A stretch of 53,480 nucleotides of DNA from CAZLDI01 sp964558415 (GCA_964558415.1 CAZLDI010000018.1:1-53480), one strand, 5' to 3'; numbered from the stretch's first letter, positions 30,117 to 42,675 are shown. Notes: generated by a model from the sequence alone, not told the origin. Made by a program: numbers and translations.

Positions 30117-30782
30117 ATGCGACGCACCCTCGAACCACAGGAAGCCCTTCGCCTCCTCGCAGGCGGTCCCGTCGTGCTGGTGACCACGCGCTTTCGCGAC
30201 CAGACGAACGTCATGCCGGCGATCTGGACGACGCCCCTATCGCACCGGCCACCGTTGATCGGGGTCGCCGTCAACGCCTCGCGCTACACGCACGACATGA
30301 TGCGCTTCTCTGAGGAGTTCGCTCTGAACTTCCCGGCGCGCGACCTCCTGAACCACACACACTACTTCGGCGCCGTCTCCGGGAAGGACGTTGGAAAGCT
30401 GGAGCTGGCGAAGCTCCCAACCTTCAAAGCGACGAAGGTCAGCGCGCCGCTCATCGAGCATTGCCTGGCGTATGTCGAATGTGCGCTGGAGGATGCGATG
30501 GACATCGGCGACCACACCCTCTTCATCGGCCGGGTGCTGGTAGTGAGGGCAGAGCAGGACGCCTTCGATCAGGGATGGCTCCTGGGCGACCGCGACTACC
30601 GTCCGCTGCACTATCTGGGCAGGGATCAGTACGCCGTCCTGGAACAGCGGCTGGCGGCAGAGCTGCGCACAACGGATGAAGGCGCGATAGAGCTGAGTGA
30701 GGCGCAGGACGAGCGCGAGCGGCGCGAGGAAGAAGAGGCCCGCGAGCGGGAGCGCCGCCAGCGAGAAGGAGAAGCGACGTGA
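30117..30782 (+). CDS. Flavin reductase-like (FMN-binding split-barrel) protein
   Basis: 221 residues from ATG 30117 (a TTG at 30105 would add four). The first ~180 residues show the FMN-binding split-barrel pattern: GPVVLVTTRFRDQTNVMPAI, WTTPLSHRPPLIGVAVN, FALNFPARDLLNHTHYFGAV, and HTLFIGRVLVV. Relatives reduce FMN/FAD with NAD(P)H or bind flavin as partners of monooxygenases. The last ~40 residues are an extremely charged Glu/Arg helix (ERERREEEEARERERRQREG), probably a coiled coil. It overlaps the ribosome site of the thioesterase gene that starts twelve bases after its stop, so the two form an operon. Confidence 0.87.
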   Translation: MRRTLEPQEALRLLAGGPVVLVTTRFRDQTNVMPAIWTTPLSHRPPLIGVAVNASRYTHDMMRFSEEFALNFPARDLLNHTHYFGAVSGKDVGKLELAKLPTFKATKVSAPLIEHCLAYVECALEDAMDIGDHTLFIGRVLVVRAEQDAFDQGWLLGDRDYRPLHYLGRDQYAVLEQRLAAELRTTDEGAIELSEAQDERERREEEEARERERRQREGEAT

Positions 30783-30793
30783 AGGAGGAGACG

Positions 30794-31402
30794 ATGACAG
30801 ACATGGTGGCGGCGTTGCAGGAGCGGCTGGCAGGGCTGTTCCCTGACCTGCTGGGCGTACGCTTGCTTCAGGCGGAAGCGGATCGTGTAGCGGCGGAGTT
30901 GACCGTGCGTGACGAGCTCTGCACAGTGCCCGGGATCATGCACGGGGGCGCAATCATGGCGCTGGCCGACACGCTGGGCGGGGTGGCGACCTCGCTCAAT
31001 CTGCCTGCGGGGGCGGGCACGACCGCGGTCGAGTCCAAGACAAACTTCCTCGCCGCAGCCAGGGTAGGCTCTACCGTCAGCGCAGAGTGCGTGCCTCTGC
31101 ACCGGGGCAAGCAGACGATGGTCTGGCAGACGCGTGTGACGAGCGGGGAGCGTCTCGTCGCCGTCGTAACGCAGACGCAGATGGTACTGGCGCCCGCTCA
31201 GACGCCGCAGCAAGCGCTCGCGGGGCTGTTTGAGAGCAAGCCGGTTGACGAGCAGAAGGCGTTGTTGGCCTCGCTGGAACGCGCGGGTGCGGCCCTCTAT
31301 CGTGGCTTCGCAGCCGGCGAGCCGGATGCCGTTGCGCGGGAGGCGCTACTCAAGGCGGCCGCCCGCGAGGAAGAGAACGCCCGCGTGTTGGAGGGGTCCT
31401 AG
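30794..31402 (+). CDS. PaaI-type hotdog-fold thioesterase with a C-terminal extension
   Basis: 202 residues. Hydrolyses an acyl-CoA (inferred). The first ~140 residues are a hotdog domain with the PaaI signature GIMHGGAIMALADTLGG, in which the HGG and the acidic residue are the usual active-site features, and TNFLAAARVGSTV. A helical extension of ~65 residues follows (FESKPVDEQKALLASLERAG), not part of the hotdog fold. ATG 30794 was chosen because GGAGGAG lies five bases upstream and overlaps the start of a longer GTG version at 30779. Probably co-transcribed with the flavin-reductase-like gene. Its stop shares the palindrome CTAG with the stop of the convergent lipoprotein gene. Confidence 0.88.
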   Translation: MTDMVAALQERLAGLFPDLLGVRLLQAEADRVAAELTVRDELCTVPGIMHGGAIMALADTLGGVATSLNLPAGAGTTAVESKTNFLAAARVGSTVSAECVPLHRGKQTMVWQTRVTSGERLVAVVTQTQMVLAPAQTPQQALAGLFESKPVDEQKALLASLERAGAALYRGFAAGEPDAVAREALLKAAAREEENARVLEGS

Positions 31403-32607
31403 AACCCCTCCGGTATCGTGCACTCCTCCTCGACTGTGAAGGTGACGTTGCGGCCTTCGCTGGCGCCGAACTGGTAGAGCGTCCGGCTGGGGGCCTGAAC
31501 GGAGCCGACCGTCAGCTGGTAATCGCCGAAACGGTTGATCGGGATGCGGACGCGGGCGGCGCCCGCCTCGTCCGTGACCGCGGACTGCGGCCCGCCGATC
31601 ACGCCCGGCCCTGTCGCGCTGACGTTGACTGTTGCGCCTACCAGCGGTTCCTTGAGCGCCCCAGCCGCCGGACCGACCAGCACGCGTCCGTCGCCGGACA
31701 CCAACTGCAGCACCATCTCCGGAGCTTCGCTGCCCGGCTCGCGGCTGAGGGGTTCGCCGGAGAGCAAGAATACGAAGATCAGATCCAGAAGATCGCTTTG
31801 CACGCCGGGTTGGGTGTGCTCGCACCCGGGGCGCTGCTCGGCGCTGACCTGCGGAGCGCCCCAGGGAGCCGGCGTGTCCTCCTCCGGCTCGGGGGAGTCT
31901 TCGGGCTCCGGCGTCTCCTCCGGCTCGTCAGTGGGAGACCCTTCGCCGCCTTCGGGATTGGGAATGTGGAGAGCATCCACGATCTTGCCGAGCCGCAGAG
32001 TGGCGTCGTTCACAGCCACCAGCGGCACCGGCTCGCCGTCCTCGCCGGCGCGGTACTCGTCGCCCTCGCCCGGTGGCAGGTCAGAGAGCTCCGCCTGCAT
32101 GCGCAGCGGCTCCTCGTTCACGGCCAGCACGTTGGTGCCGCCGTTGGGGTCCGGCAGCTCCACCTGCACGAAAACATCGAAGAAGCTGTCCGCTGGAGTG
32201 TCCTTGCCGGCTTCTTGCTGCTCAACCATGCCGGTGGACCGCTTGTCCGGGTTCAGCCGCACGATCAGGTCGCCGAACGACGCGGTGCCCGAGAGCTCCA
32301 ACTCGGTGATCTCTGTCGCCACATCCACGCGTCCGTCTCCGTCCGCGTCCTGCGGATCGCCGCGTGTTACGGTCGTCGGGCCCTCCAGTTCGATGCGCTC
32401 CAAGGCCTGCGCGCGCGGTACGGCCGAGACGCTGAACGCCTCGTACTCGATCTCGACGGTGGCGGTGGTTGACTCGAAGACGTCTTCGCCGGCCTCCGGG
32501 TAGTTGGTATCGAGGCCTCGCTCGTCGTCGTCGCCGCCACAGGCAGCGAGGCCAAGGCTGGCACAAACGGCGAAAAGGAACACGAGCACGCGCTGCGGAA
32601 GTGGCAT
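31399..32607 (-). CDS. Lipoprotein of unknown function
   Basis: 402 residues with a lipoprotein signal peptide: LVFLFAVCASLGLAACGG, lipobox LAAC. Residues ~30-210 are a domain of unknown family with a short calcium-like DADGDGRVDVA segment. A Pro/Glu/Asp-rich linker follows (EPEDSPEPEEDTP), then a C-terminal beta-rich domain with an Ig-like look (VGATVNVSATGPGVIGG, then TDEAGAARVRIPINRFGDY). Likely anchored to the outer face of the membrane. It is convergent with the thioesterase gene, and both stops overlap in one CTAG. No operon partner on its strand. Function not recognised. Confidence 0.82.
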   Translation of the reverse strand: MPLPQRVLVFLFAVCASLGLAACGGDDDERGLDTNYPEAGEDVFESTTATVEIEYEAFSVSAVPRAQALERIELEGPTTVTRGDPQDADGDGRVDVATEITELELSGTASFGDLIVRLNPDKRSTGMVEQQEAGKDTPADSFFDVFVQVELPDPNGGTNVLAVNEEPLRMQAELSDLPPGEGDEYRAGEDGEPVPLVAVNDATLRLGKIVDALHIPNPEGGEGSPTDEPEETPEPEDSPEPEEDTPAPWGAPQVSAEQRPGCEHTQPGVQSDLLDLIFVFLLSGEPLSREPGSEAPEMVLQLVSGDGRVLVGPAAGALKEPLVGATVNVSATGPGVIGGPQSAVTDEAGAARVRIPINRFGDYQLTVGSVQAPSRTLYQFGASEGRNVTFTVEEECTIPEGF

Positions 32608-32705
32608 GGCGACAACCCCCTATCGAGATTGACGACATGCTACCAACGGCCTTCCCCATGGTCAAGGGACACAGGTATCGAGCGCCTAACTATCGCGCGC
32701 CAACC

Positions 32706-32734
32706 TTGACGCACACGTCAGAGTTTCCTACCAT
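32706..32734 (+). promoter_or_regulatory. Promoter with an inverted repeat upstream of acyl-CoA dehydrogenase 1
   Basis: TTGACG (32706-32711), 17-bp spacer, TACCAT (32729-32734). TGACG-CACA-CGTCA (32707-32720) is a perfect palindromic pair overlapping the -35, a plausible repressor site. The leader to the ATG at 32812 is about 70 bases and contains the AAGGAA ribosome site. Confidence 0.55.
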
Positions 32735-32811
32735 GCGAGTGGTTCAGCGGGCCGCAGCGGTTGTGACGTCGCTGATGCTTCGCGGTCGCGCAAATACGAA
32801 AGGAATCTGGC

Positions 32812-33996
32812 ATGAATTTTCGCTTCAGCGCTGAGGAAGAGACCTTCCGGCAGGAAGTCCACGATTTCATCGAGAAGGAGTGCCCCGCAGACCTGCGAGG
32901 AGGCGGCATCAGCTTCTTCGAGAACGCCGGCTACCTGCTGGCCTGGCGGAAAAAAGTTGCGGACAAGGGATGGGTCGCGCCCGCCTGGCCGGTGGAGTAC
33001 GGCGGCGCGGGCATGACGATCATGCAGCAGTTCATTTACAACCTGGAGACCGCCCGCATGCGCGCCCCGGCGGCGATCTTCATCGGGGCGCTGGCGGTGG
33101 CGGTGATCGGGCCGACGATCATCATCTACGGCAGCGAGGAGCAGAAGAAGCAGCACATCCCGCCGATCCTGCGCGGCGAGACGATGTGGTGCCAGGGCTT
33201 CAGCGAGCCCGGTTCCGGCTCCGACCTGGCGTCGCTGCAGACGCGGGCGGTGCGCGACGGCGATGACTACGTGATCAACGGGCAGAAGATCTGGACGACG
33301 CTGGCGCACATGTCGCAGCACATGCTGCTGCTGGCGCGCACGGACCCGGACGTCCCGAAGCACAAGGGGCTTTCGTACTTCATCGTGGACATGAAGTCGC
33401 CGGGGATCACCGTGCGGCCGCTGATGAACATGGCGGGCTCGCACGAGTTCAACGAGGTGTTCTTCGACAACGTGCGGGTGCCGGCGGCGAACATCGTGGG
33501 GGAGGAGAACCGTGGGTGGTACCAGGCGGTGACGACGCTTGATATCGAGCGCTCGAACATCGGCTCGGCGGTGGGGCAGCATGAGGCGGTGAAGGACCTG
33601 ATCAACTTCGCGAACGAGAACAAGAACAACGGCGTGGTGACGGTGGGGCGGGACCCGTCGATGCGCTTCGAGCTGGCGGAGCGCTACCTGGAGACAGAGG
33701 TCTCGCTGATGCTTTCCTACCGGCTGGTGACGATGCAGAACCGGGGGCTGATCCCGAACTACGAGGCGAGCGCGACGAAGCTGTACAGCATGGAGCTGAA
33801 CCAGCGGATCGCGAACACGGGGCTGCGGGTGATGGGGATGTACGGGCAGCTGGCGCGGGGGCACAAGCGGTCGCCGCTGAAGGGGCGGGCGGAGTACACG
33901 TACGTACGCGCGGTGGCGAACACGATCGAGGGCGGGACGAGCGAGGTGCAGCGGAACATCATCGCGCAGCGGGGATTGGGGCTGCCGAAGGAGTAG
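32812..33996 (+). CDS. Acyl-CoA dehydrogenase family protein (copy 1)
   Basis: 394 residues, FAD flavoenzyme that introduces the alpha-beta double bond into an acyl-CoA. Seen: N-terminal helical domain (FSAEEETFRQEVHDFIEKE), the central beta domain with CQGFSEPGSGSDLASL and DYVINGQKIWTT, and the C-terminal helical domain ending EGGTSEVQRNIIAQRGLGLP. It is clearly paralogous to the gene at 43750, sharing long identical stretches such as WPVEYGGAGM and NGQKIWT. Substrate chain length or type cannot be read. The ATG has AAGGAA upstream. No other beta-oxidation gene is adjacent, and the island at 34015-37411 starts right after it on the other strand. Confidence 0.93.
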   Translation: MNFRFSAEEETFRQEVHDFIEKECPADLRGGGISFFENAGYLLAWRKKVADKGWVAPAWPVEYGGAGMTIMQQFIYNLETARMRAPAAIFIGALAVAVIGPTIIIYGSEEQKKQHIPPILRGETMWCQGFSEPGSGSDLASLQTRAVRDGDDYVINGQKIWTTLAHMSQHMLLLARTDPDVPKHKGLSYFIVDMKSPGITVRPLMNMAGSHEFNEVFFDNVRVPAANIVGEENRGWYQAVTTLDIERSNIGSAVGQHEAVKDLINFANENKNNGVVTVGRDPSMRFELAERYLETEVSLMLSYRLVTMQNRGLIPNYEASATKLYSMELNQRIANTGLRVMGMYGQLARGHKRSPLKGRAEYTYVRAVANTIEGGTSEVQRNIIAQRGLGLPKE

Positions 33997-34014
33997 GGCT
34001 ACCCGCGGTTGCAG

Positions 34015-34638
34015 CTACCAACCGGTCGGCTTCCGTATTTCGCCTTGATGGTCGATCACCGGATCCGCTAGTAGACTCGAGCGCAGCACTCCTTCCCGAA
34101 TTGGCCGATAAAACGCCGCCACCTGGCGTAGCGCGTGACTCGTGTTGCGGTGGGGGTTGACCACTCCAACCGGGAGACGGAACTTATCTCGGACGAGTCT
34201 GATCGGCTCGACAAGATCAGAGTCATTTGATACGACCACAGCCATCTCGTAGTCGGTCGTAAACGCATCGAAAAGGAGGTAGGTCGCCAGGTTAACATCG
34301 GATCCTTTCTCCTCGGTCTTTATAACCTCGACAGTTCGTCGTCCAGTCTTAGGCGGATGGGCGAGAGGCATTCGCACCTGGCTTACGAGGAAGTGCCCGT
34401 AATGGATCGTCAACCCCGGAATAGTTTCGAGCGCCCGAATATACGTTTGCTGCCGCTGTGCCATCTGAGGGTCGCCCGACCGAGGCTGGACACGCGCGGT
34501 GAAATAGCGGATGCGGTTCACTTCGTGCTTCGGCACTAACTTCTCGCTCATCGAACGGAGGTCCAGCCATTTGTACGGAGTGTCGCGTATGCTCCCGTAA
34601 TAGAGATTGAATCCGTCGATGTAAACGTTGACTTTCAT
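34015..34638 (-). CDS. NYN-domain (PIN-like) nuclease
   Basis: 207 residues, probable metal-dependent RNase or DNase of the LabA/NYN group. Seen: NVYIDGFNLYYG (Asp8), KGSDVNLATYLLFDAF (Asp114, Asp124) and VVSNDSDLVEPIRLV (Asp139, Asp141), the full acidic set of the NYN active site. Last gene of the minus-strand cassette with the MORC-like ATPase and the DNA methyltransferase; in that context a role in defence is an inference. The ATG at 34638 has no ribosome site: the bases before it are the T-run of a terminator-like hairpin, so translation must start leaderless or after readthrough. Convergent with acyl-CoA dehydrogenase 1, 18 bp apart. Confidence 0.85.
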   Translation of the reverse strand: MKVNVYIDGFNLYYGSIRDTPYKWLDLRSMSEKLVPKHEVNRIRYFTARVQPRSGDPQMAQRQQTYIRALETIPGLTIHYGHFLVSQVRMPLAHPPKTGRRTVEVIKTEEKGSDVNLATYLLFDAFTTDYEMAVVVSNDSDLVEPIRLVRDKFRLPVGVVNPHRNTSHALRQVAAFYRPIREGVLRSSLLADPVIDHQGEIRKPTGW

Positions 34639-34641
34639 AAC

Positions 34642-34706
34642 AAAAAAGCAGAGGCCACCATAACGGTGGCCTCGCGCTCTGCCGCCGAGGCGACAGAGGG
34701 GATTAC
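34642..34706 (-). ncRNA. Candidate small RNA or attenuator between the MORC-like and NYN genes
   Basis: Read on the minus strand, the stretch holds two consecutive stem-loops. The first has 10-bp arms (34677-34686 with 34689-34698, one G-T pair) and a two-base gap. The second has perfect 9-bp arms GAGGCCACC/GGTGGCCTC (34651-34659, 34665-34673) and a five-base loop, and is followed by TGC and six Ts (34642-34647). With the promoter at 34713-34742 this makes a transcript of about 65 nucleotides. It may instead be a terminator for the MORC-like gene or a conditional leader of the NYN gene, whose ATG is three bases beyond the T-run. Confidence 0.45.
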
Positions 34707-34712
34707 CACCCT

Positions 34713-34742
34713 ATTGTTGATAGCACAACCCAACTTTGTCAA
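34713..34742 (-). promoter_or_regulatory. Possible promoter for the small RNA or NYN gene
   Basis: Minus strand: perfect -35 TTGACA (34737-34742), 18-bp spacer, -10 AACAAT (34713-34718; four of six consensus bases). Located just after the stop of the MORC-like gene. Confidence 0.4.
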
Positions 34743-34759
34743 TGGTTTGAGCGACTCAC

Positions 34760-36310
34760 CTAGTCCAGAACTGGCGCCTCTGTGATTTCCTCCAGCCTAA
34801 TACGCCCGATGTGCTTCAAGATGTCCGACTTCAACAGCAGCATTTCCCGGATACCCGACTCTGCGCACAGGTACTCAGCAGCCGCTTCGACCATGTTGTG
34901 CTTGGCCCACAACACTAGGTCCTCTGAGGCCTCAGCGTACATCGGATGGTCGAGGTTAGTCGCCACGGACAGCTTCACTGCCGGAGTAGTGGCCGCCGTG
35001 TCCCATATTTTGTAGGGCGAATCCTCACCAAGCGATACGACGGTGTGCTCAATCTGCACGTCGGGAAGGATCGTCTTGACTCTTCGGATACTCTCGTGCG
35101 TGATTTTGGGAGGGCGCTGACGCTGTCCCCCTTGACCAGTGGCCTCGTCGTTCCTCGGGTCGTGACCGTTGCGACGTTCGCGCTGTTCCACCGCGATGGG
35201 CATATCTTCCCCGTCGTGTGCGAGCTCTTGTTGCGTCAACATAGCGTCAAGTGCGCGCCGCGAGATGGTCTGCTGAAACGCTTTGCTGTTCAATGCTTCC
35301 TGCACGTCAACGCGTTCATCCTCCATCCGGGCAAGAACCTGTTGATCGACTTTCTTACTAGCGAGCTTGCCGGCAATGCCCCTGATTTCGCTCGTGATCT
35401 GCGCGAGCATGTCATCGAATTCGCGCCAGAGGGGTGTGTCCCTGATGAAGTCCATCTTGTTGTTTGTCACTGGAAAATCGTCGAGGTGAATCTCGCCGGT
35501 CAGCCGCGCAAGCCGCGGGTGCGGCTTGAAGCCGATCTTTTCATTACGAAGCATTTTCCGTTTGTGACGGATCACCTCGAAGCCGTAGCCGCCGATTATC
35601 GAGTACTTTTGCTTGAGCCCATACCAGCCTCGGACCTTGTGCCCCTGAACCTCAAACGCGAACTTCTTCGTGTATTGTTCCAAGAGCTTCGGCTCTTCGG
35701 GCACAGCCGGTTCGTCGTTGACCACGATTTCCACGTCGCCCTCGTCGATGAAGTGCTTGAAGATGCGGCCAAGCTTATCGAGCATCGTATCCTTGAGCCC
35801 GGCGTAGATGTTGACCTTGAGATCCGTGATCGTGATCTGCGTACCGTGGTCGAACGCTTTTTCGACCTCCTCTAGGCTGATCTTCCACTGCCCGGTCTTG
35901 AGGAATTCGTCCTCGTTGTAGACGATGCGTGTCGCTCGCTTTGAGTCCGCTGGGCACGTGATCAGCTCGAAGGACTTGCCCAGGTTGCTGCACGCGGCCT
36001 TCATACCGAGGCCGAACTCGCCGATCTGTTCCGGGGGCTTCCGCGAATGCGCCATCTTCATCGCCATCGCAGCCGTCTCCGGCGTCATGCCCGATCCGTT
36101 GCCCTTCACGACGATCATCGGCGTCCTTCCCATCCGGAGGGTAATGCTGACGACGAGCTTCTCATCCGCAAGGTGTGCGTCGATCTCGTTGTCGACCAGT
36201 TCGGCGACCGCGTCAGGGATGCGGTAGGGCTGACTGCCCACTTTCTTGAAGAGGCTGACGTCCGGGGTGATGTCGACCTCCCGGATGCCAGGAGACTGAG
36301 TCTTAACCAT
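34760..36310 (-). CDS. MORC/MutL-like GHKL ATPase
   Basis: 516 residues from ATG 36310 (AAGGAG upstream; a longer reading frame to 36448 has no ribosome site). Seen: GHKL motif I ELVDNEIDA (37-45), motif II GNGSGM (70-75) and motif III IGEFGLGMKAA (96-106), followed by an S5-like region and a C-terminal part of ~200 residues with a polar linker (NGHDPRNDEATGQGGQRQRP). Family knowledge: prokaryotic relatives of eukaryotic MORC proteins occur in restriction-modification-like operons and are thought to open or loop DNA by ATP-driven dimerisation. Odd: the motif II aspartate that contacts adenine is Gly70 (codon GGC at 36101-36103, one transition from Asp). Lies between the DNA methyltransferase and NYN genes on the same strand. 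Confidence 0.82.
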   Translation of the reverse strand: MVKTQSPGIREVDITPDVSLFKKVGSQPYRIPDAVAELVDNEIDAHLADEKLVVSITLRMGRTPMIVVKGNGSGMTPETAAMAMKMAHSRKPPEQIGEFGLGMKAACSNLGKSFELITCPADSKRATRIVYNEDEFLKTGQWKISLEEVEKAFDHGTQITITDLKVNIYAGLKDTMLDKLGRIFKHFIDEGDVEIVVNDEPAVPEEPKLLEQYTKKFAFEVQGHKVRGWYGLKQKYSIIGGYGFEVIRHKRKMLRNEKIGFKPHPRLARLTGEIHLDDFPVTNNKMDFIRDTPLWREFDDMLAQITSEIRGIAGKLASKKVDQQVLARMEDERVDVQEALNSKAFQQTISRRALDAMLTQQELAHDGEDMPIAVEQRERRNGHDPRNDEATGQGGQRQRPPKITHESIRRVKTILPDVQIEHTVVSLGEDSPYKIWDTAATTPAVKLSVATNLDHPMYAEASEDLVLWAKHNMVEAAAEYLCAESGIREMLLLKSDILKHIGRIRLEEITEAPVLD

Positions 36311-36436
36311 TGCGTGCGCGCTCCTTGTTGGAACTGGCGTGGAGAAATCCGGACGACCTTCTCCTCCTTCTACCTGCAGCTTCGCAGATGAGTGGAGTCC
36401 TGTCAAGGAGCCACAAAGGGAGTCCGTCACCTTCTT

Positions 36437-36458
36437 TGGGCCTGGCAAAGAAACCCAA
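36437..36458. other. Short inverted repeat in the gap between the methyltransferase and MORC-like genes
   Basis: TTCTTTG and CAAAGAA form a 7-bp stem with a loop of about seven bases, without a T-run. It may be a weak terminator for the methyltransferase. On the minus strand a TTGACA (36401-36406) follows, a possible -35 for the MORC-like gene, but no good -10 is seen. Confidence 0.3.
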
Positions 36459-36487
36459 TGATGGCATCTGGGGTTGATTGGAGAAGT

Positions 36488-37411
36488 CTACGAGCTACGA
36501 GCCAAAGGGACCGCTTCTCCGGTGCCGTGGCCGTTCAGGTCGACCCGGCGAGTAAGCGAGGAGTTCGGCGGCGGCTCGTAGATGGGGCGGTTCATGGGGC
36601 GGGTCTTGAGCTCACCCTTGCTTAGCAACGAAAGGCGGCCGAGGCCGATGCGGTAGTACTCTTCGTCGAGCTCGGCCCCGGCGGACCTGCGCTTGTGCAG
36701 AGCGGCGGCGATCGCGGTGCTGGCGACGCCCATGAAGGGATCGACGACGAGGTCGCCTTCGTCCGTGAGCGCCAAGATCAGCCGCTCTATCAGCTCGACC
36801 GGAAACTGGCAGGGGTGAACCGTCTTCTCTACGTGGTTGTGCTTGACGTTGGGAATGTACCAGACATCGCCCGGATTCTTGCCTAGAAGGTGGCCGGAGT
36901 ACTGGCCATCATTGGGACCCTTGAAGTGCTTCTTGCCGGGGTACTTCTGGGGCACCCGTATCGCGTCGAGGTTAAAGACGTAGTCGTCGCCCTTCGTGAA
37001 CCACAGTATGCTCTCGTGTCGGCCCGAAAGCCGGCGTGTCGCGTGAAGGCCATGTGCGAAATGCCAGATGATGCGGTTTCGTAGCTTGAGCCCGTGTCGA
37101 ATGAAAAGCGGATAGAGCGCGATGTCCAGCGGGACAACTCCGCCCGGACCGGCTAGGTGATTACCGACCTGCCAGCAAATGCTGCCTCCATCACCAAGGA
37201 TATCGACACAGCGACGAATGATGGCAGCCTGCTCTCGAAGATATCGAGAGAACGCCTGCTTCTTCTCATACGCCTTACGATTGTTGTACGGCGGTGACGT
37301 GACGACGAGCCTCGCGCTGCCATTGGGGACGTGATGAAGTAGGCGGCGGCAATCGCCCGGGTAGAACGTCACATCGTTGTCAGGGGAGTAGCGCTTTCGT
37401 ACCTTCATCAT
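36488..37411 (-). CDS. Beta-class DNA methyltransferase (N4-cytosine or N6-adenine)
   Basis: 307 residues. Transfers a methyl group from S-adenosylmethionine to the exocyclic amino group of a base in a short DNA site. Seen: motif IV TSPPYN at residues 38-43 comes before motif I DPFMG at 224-228, the beta-class order; an AGAELDEEYY segment follows motif I as usual. The SPPY form is commonest in N4-cytosine enzymes but also occurs in N6-adenine ones. Recognition sequence unknown. No restriction endonuclease of a known type is next to it; the MORC-like ATPase and NYN nuclease follow on the same strand. A -10 TATGAT five bases before the ATG points to a leaderless mRNA. C-terminal ~45 residues are a basic, polar tail. 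Confidence 0.93.
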   Translation of the reverse strand: MMKVRKRYSPDNDVTFYPGDCRRLLHHVPNGSARLVVTSPPYNNRKAYEKKQAFSRYLREQAAIIRRCVDILGDGGSICWQVGNHLAGPGGVVPLDIALYPLFIRHGLKLRNRIIWHFAHGLHATRRLSGRHESILWFTKGDDYVFNLDAIRVPQKYPGKKHFKGPNDGQYSGHLLGKNPGDVWYIPNVKHNHVEKTVHPCQFPVELIERLILALTDEGDLVVDPFMGVASTAIAAALHKRRSAGAELDEEYYRIGLGRLSLLSKGELKTRPMNRPIYEPPPNSSLTRRVDLNGHGTGEAVPLARSS

Positions 37412-37416
37412 CCGGT

Positions 37417-37422
37417 ATCATA
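37417..37422 (-). promoter_or_regulatory. -10 box of the DNA methyltransferase gene
   Basis: TATGAT on the minus strand, five bases before the ATG (37411). The predicted transcription start coincides with the start codon and there is no ribosome site, so the mRNA is probably leaderless. No clear -35. Confidence 0.5.
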
Positions 37423-37563
37423 GCGCAATTTGATAATAAGATCTAGCTCTTGCATATGTTGCGCTGGCACAGGGATAAGGTGCGCCCGCCCACACCCAAA
37501 CGTGCCACTTCCCCCTAAGACCTTGCGCCCCCATCCGCTATCCTCGCAACAGGAGGTACCCTC

Positions 37564-38097
37564 ATGCCACGCGGAGGAAGACGCCCCGGCGCTGGCGCGC
37601 CCAAGGGCAACCTGAACGCCCTCAAGCACGGCCGTCGCTCGGCCCAGTTCGCTATGCTCGGGGCCATCCTCGCCTCCAACCCGAAGGTCCGCGACAACCT
37701 CCTCGCCCTTGCCCGCCGCCACGAGCTCCGCCAGGACCGCGCAGACGAGATCGCCTCGGACCTTCTCACCCGCCTCCTCCAGCACGCCCGGGACATCGCT
37801 CGAGGCAAACCCTCCCGCGGCCCGTTCCAGCACTTCCTCCGGCCCCCTGGCGACGACCTCACCGCCTGGCGCGCCCAGCTCGACGCGCTGGCCCGTCAGG
37901 AGGCCCTCAGATCGAACGTTCAATCAGACGATGCCGAACGTCGCACAATCAGCCAGGGTGGCCTTCAGACCGGTCCAGCCACGGGCGAGCTCTTCGAAAT
38001 CACAGAAAATCCCGCGCCCGACAATCAAACGCCCACCGTCAACCTACCGAAGAATCAGAGCTCAGATACAAAAGTGGACCCCAAAATCAATGATTGA
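37564..38097 (+). CDS. Small basic protein with a GAPKGNxNALKHG motif, mobile-element-like
   Basis: 177 residues, divergent from the methyltransferase. The N-terminus RRPGAGAPKGNLNALKHGRR is a motif I associate with phage and integrated-element proteins, including some small-terminase-like ones; beyond it I recognise no domain. Then come an alpha-helical stretch (NPKVRDNLLALARRHELRQD) and a polar, Asn/Pro/Gln-rich tail likely to be disordered. The ATG has AGGAGG eight bases upstream. Its position at the edge of the methyltransferase/MORC/NYN cassette supports the idea of an acquired island. Function unknown. Confidence 0.65.
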   Translation: MPRGGRRPGAGAPKGNLNALKHGRRSAQFAMLGAILASNPKVRDNLLALARRHELRQDRADEIASDLLTRLLQHARDIARGKPSRGPFQHFLRPPGDDLTAWRAQLDALARQEALRSNVQSDDAERRTISQGGLQTGPATGELFEITENPAPDNQTPTVNLPKNQSSDTKVDPKIND

Positions 38098-38145
38098 CCG
38101 TCGTAATCCGATGATTGATCACCCGCAGTAGGTACGCCGCGCCCC

Positions 38146-42663
<4,518 letters not shown>

Positions 42664-42675
42664 TAGGGTGGCAAC

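Noticed and set aside
34651..34698. tRNA gene in the hairpin region between the MORC-like and NYN genes
   Set aside because: The two stems do not make a cloverleaf; there is no T-loop (GGTTCRAATC-like) sequence and no anticodon arm.
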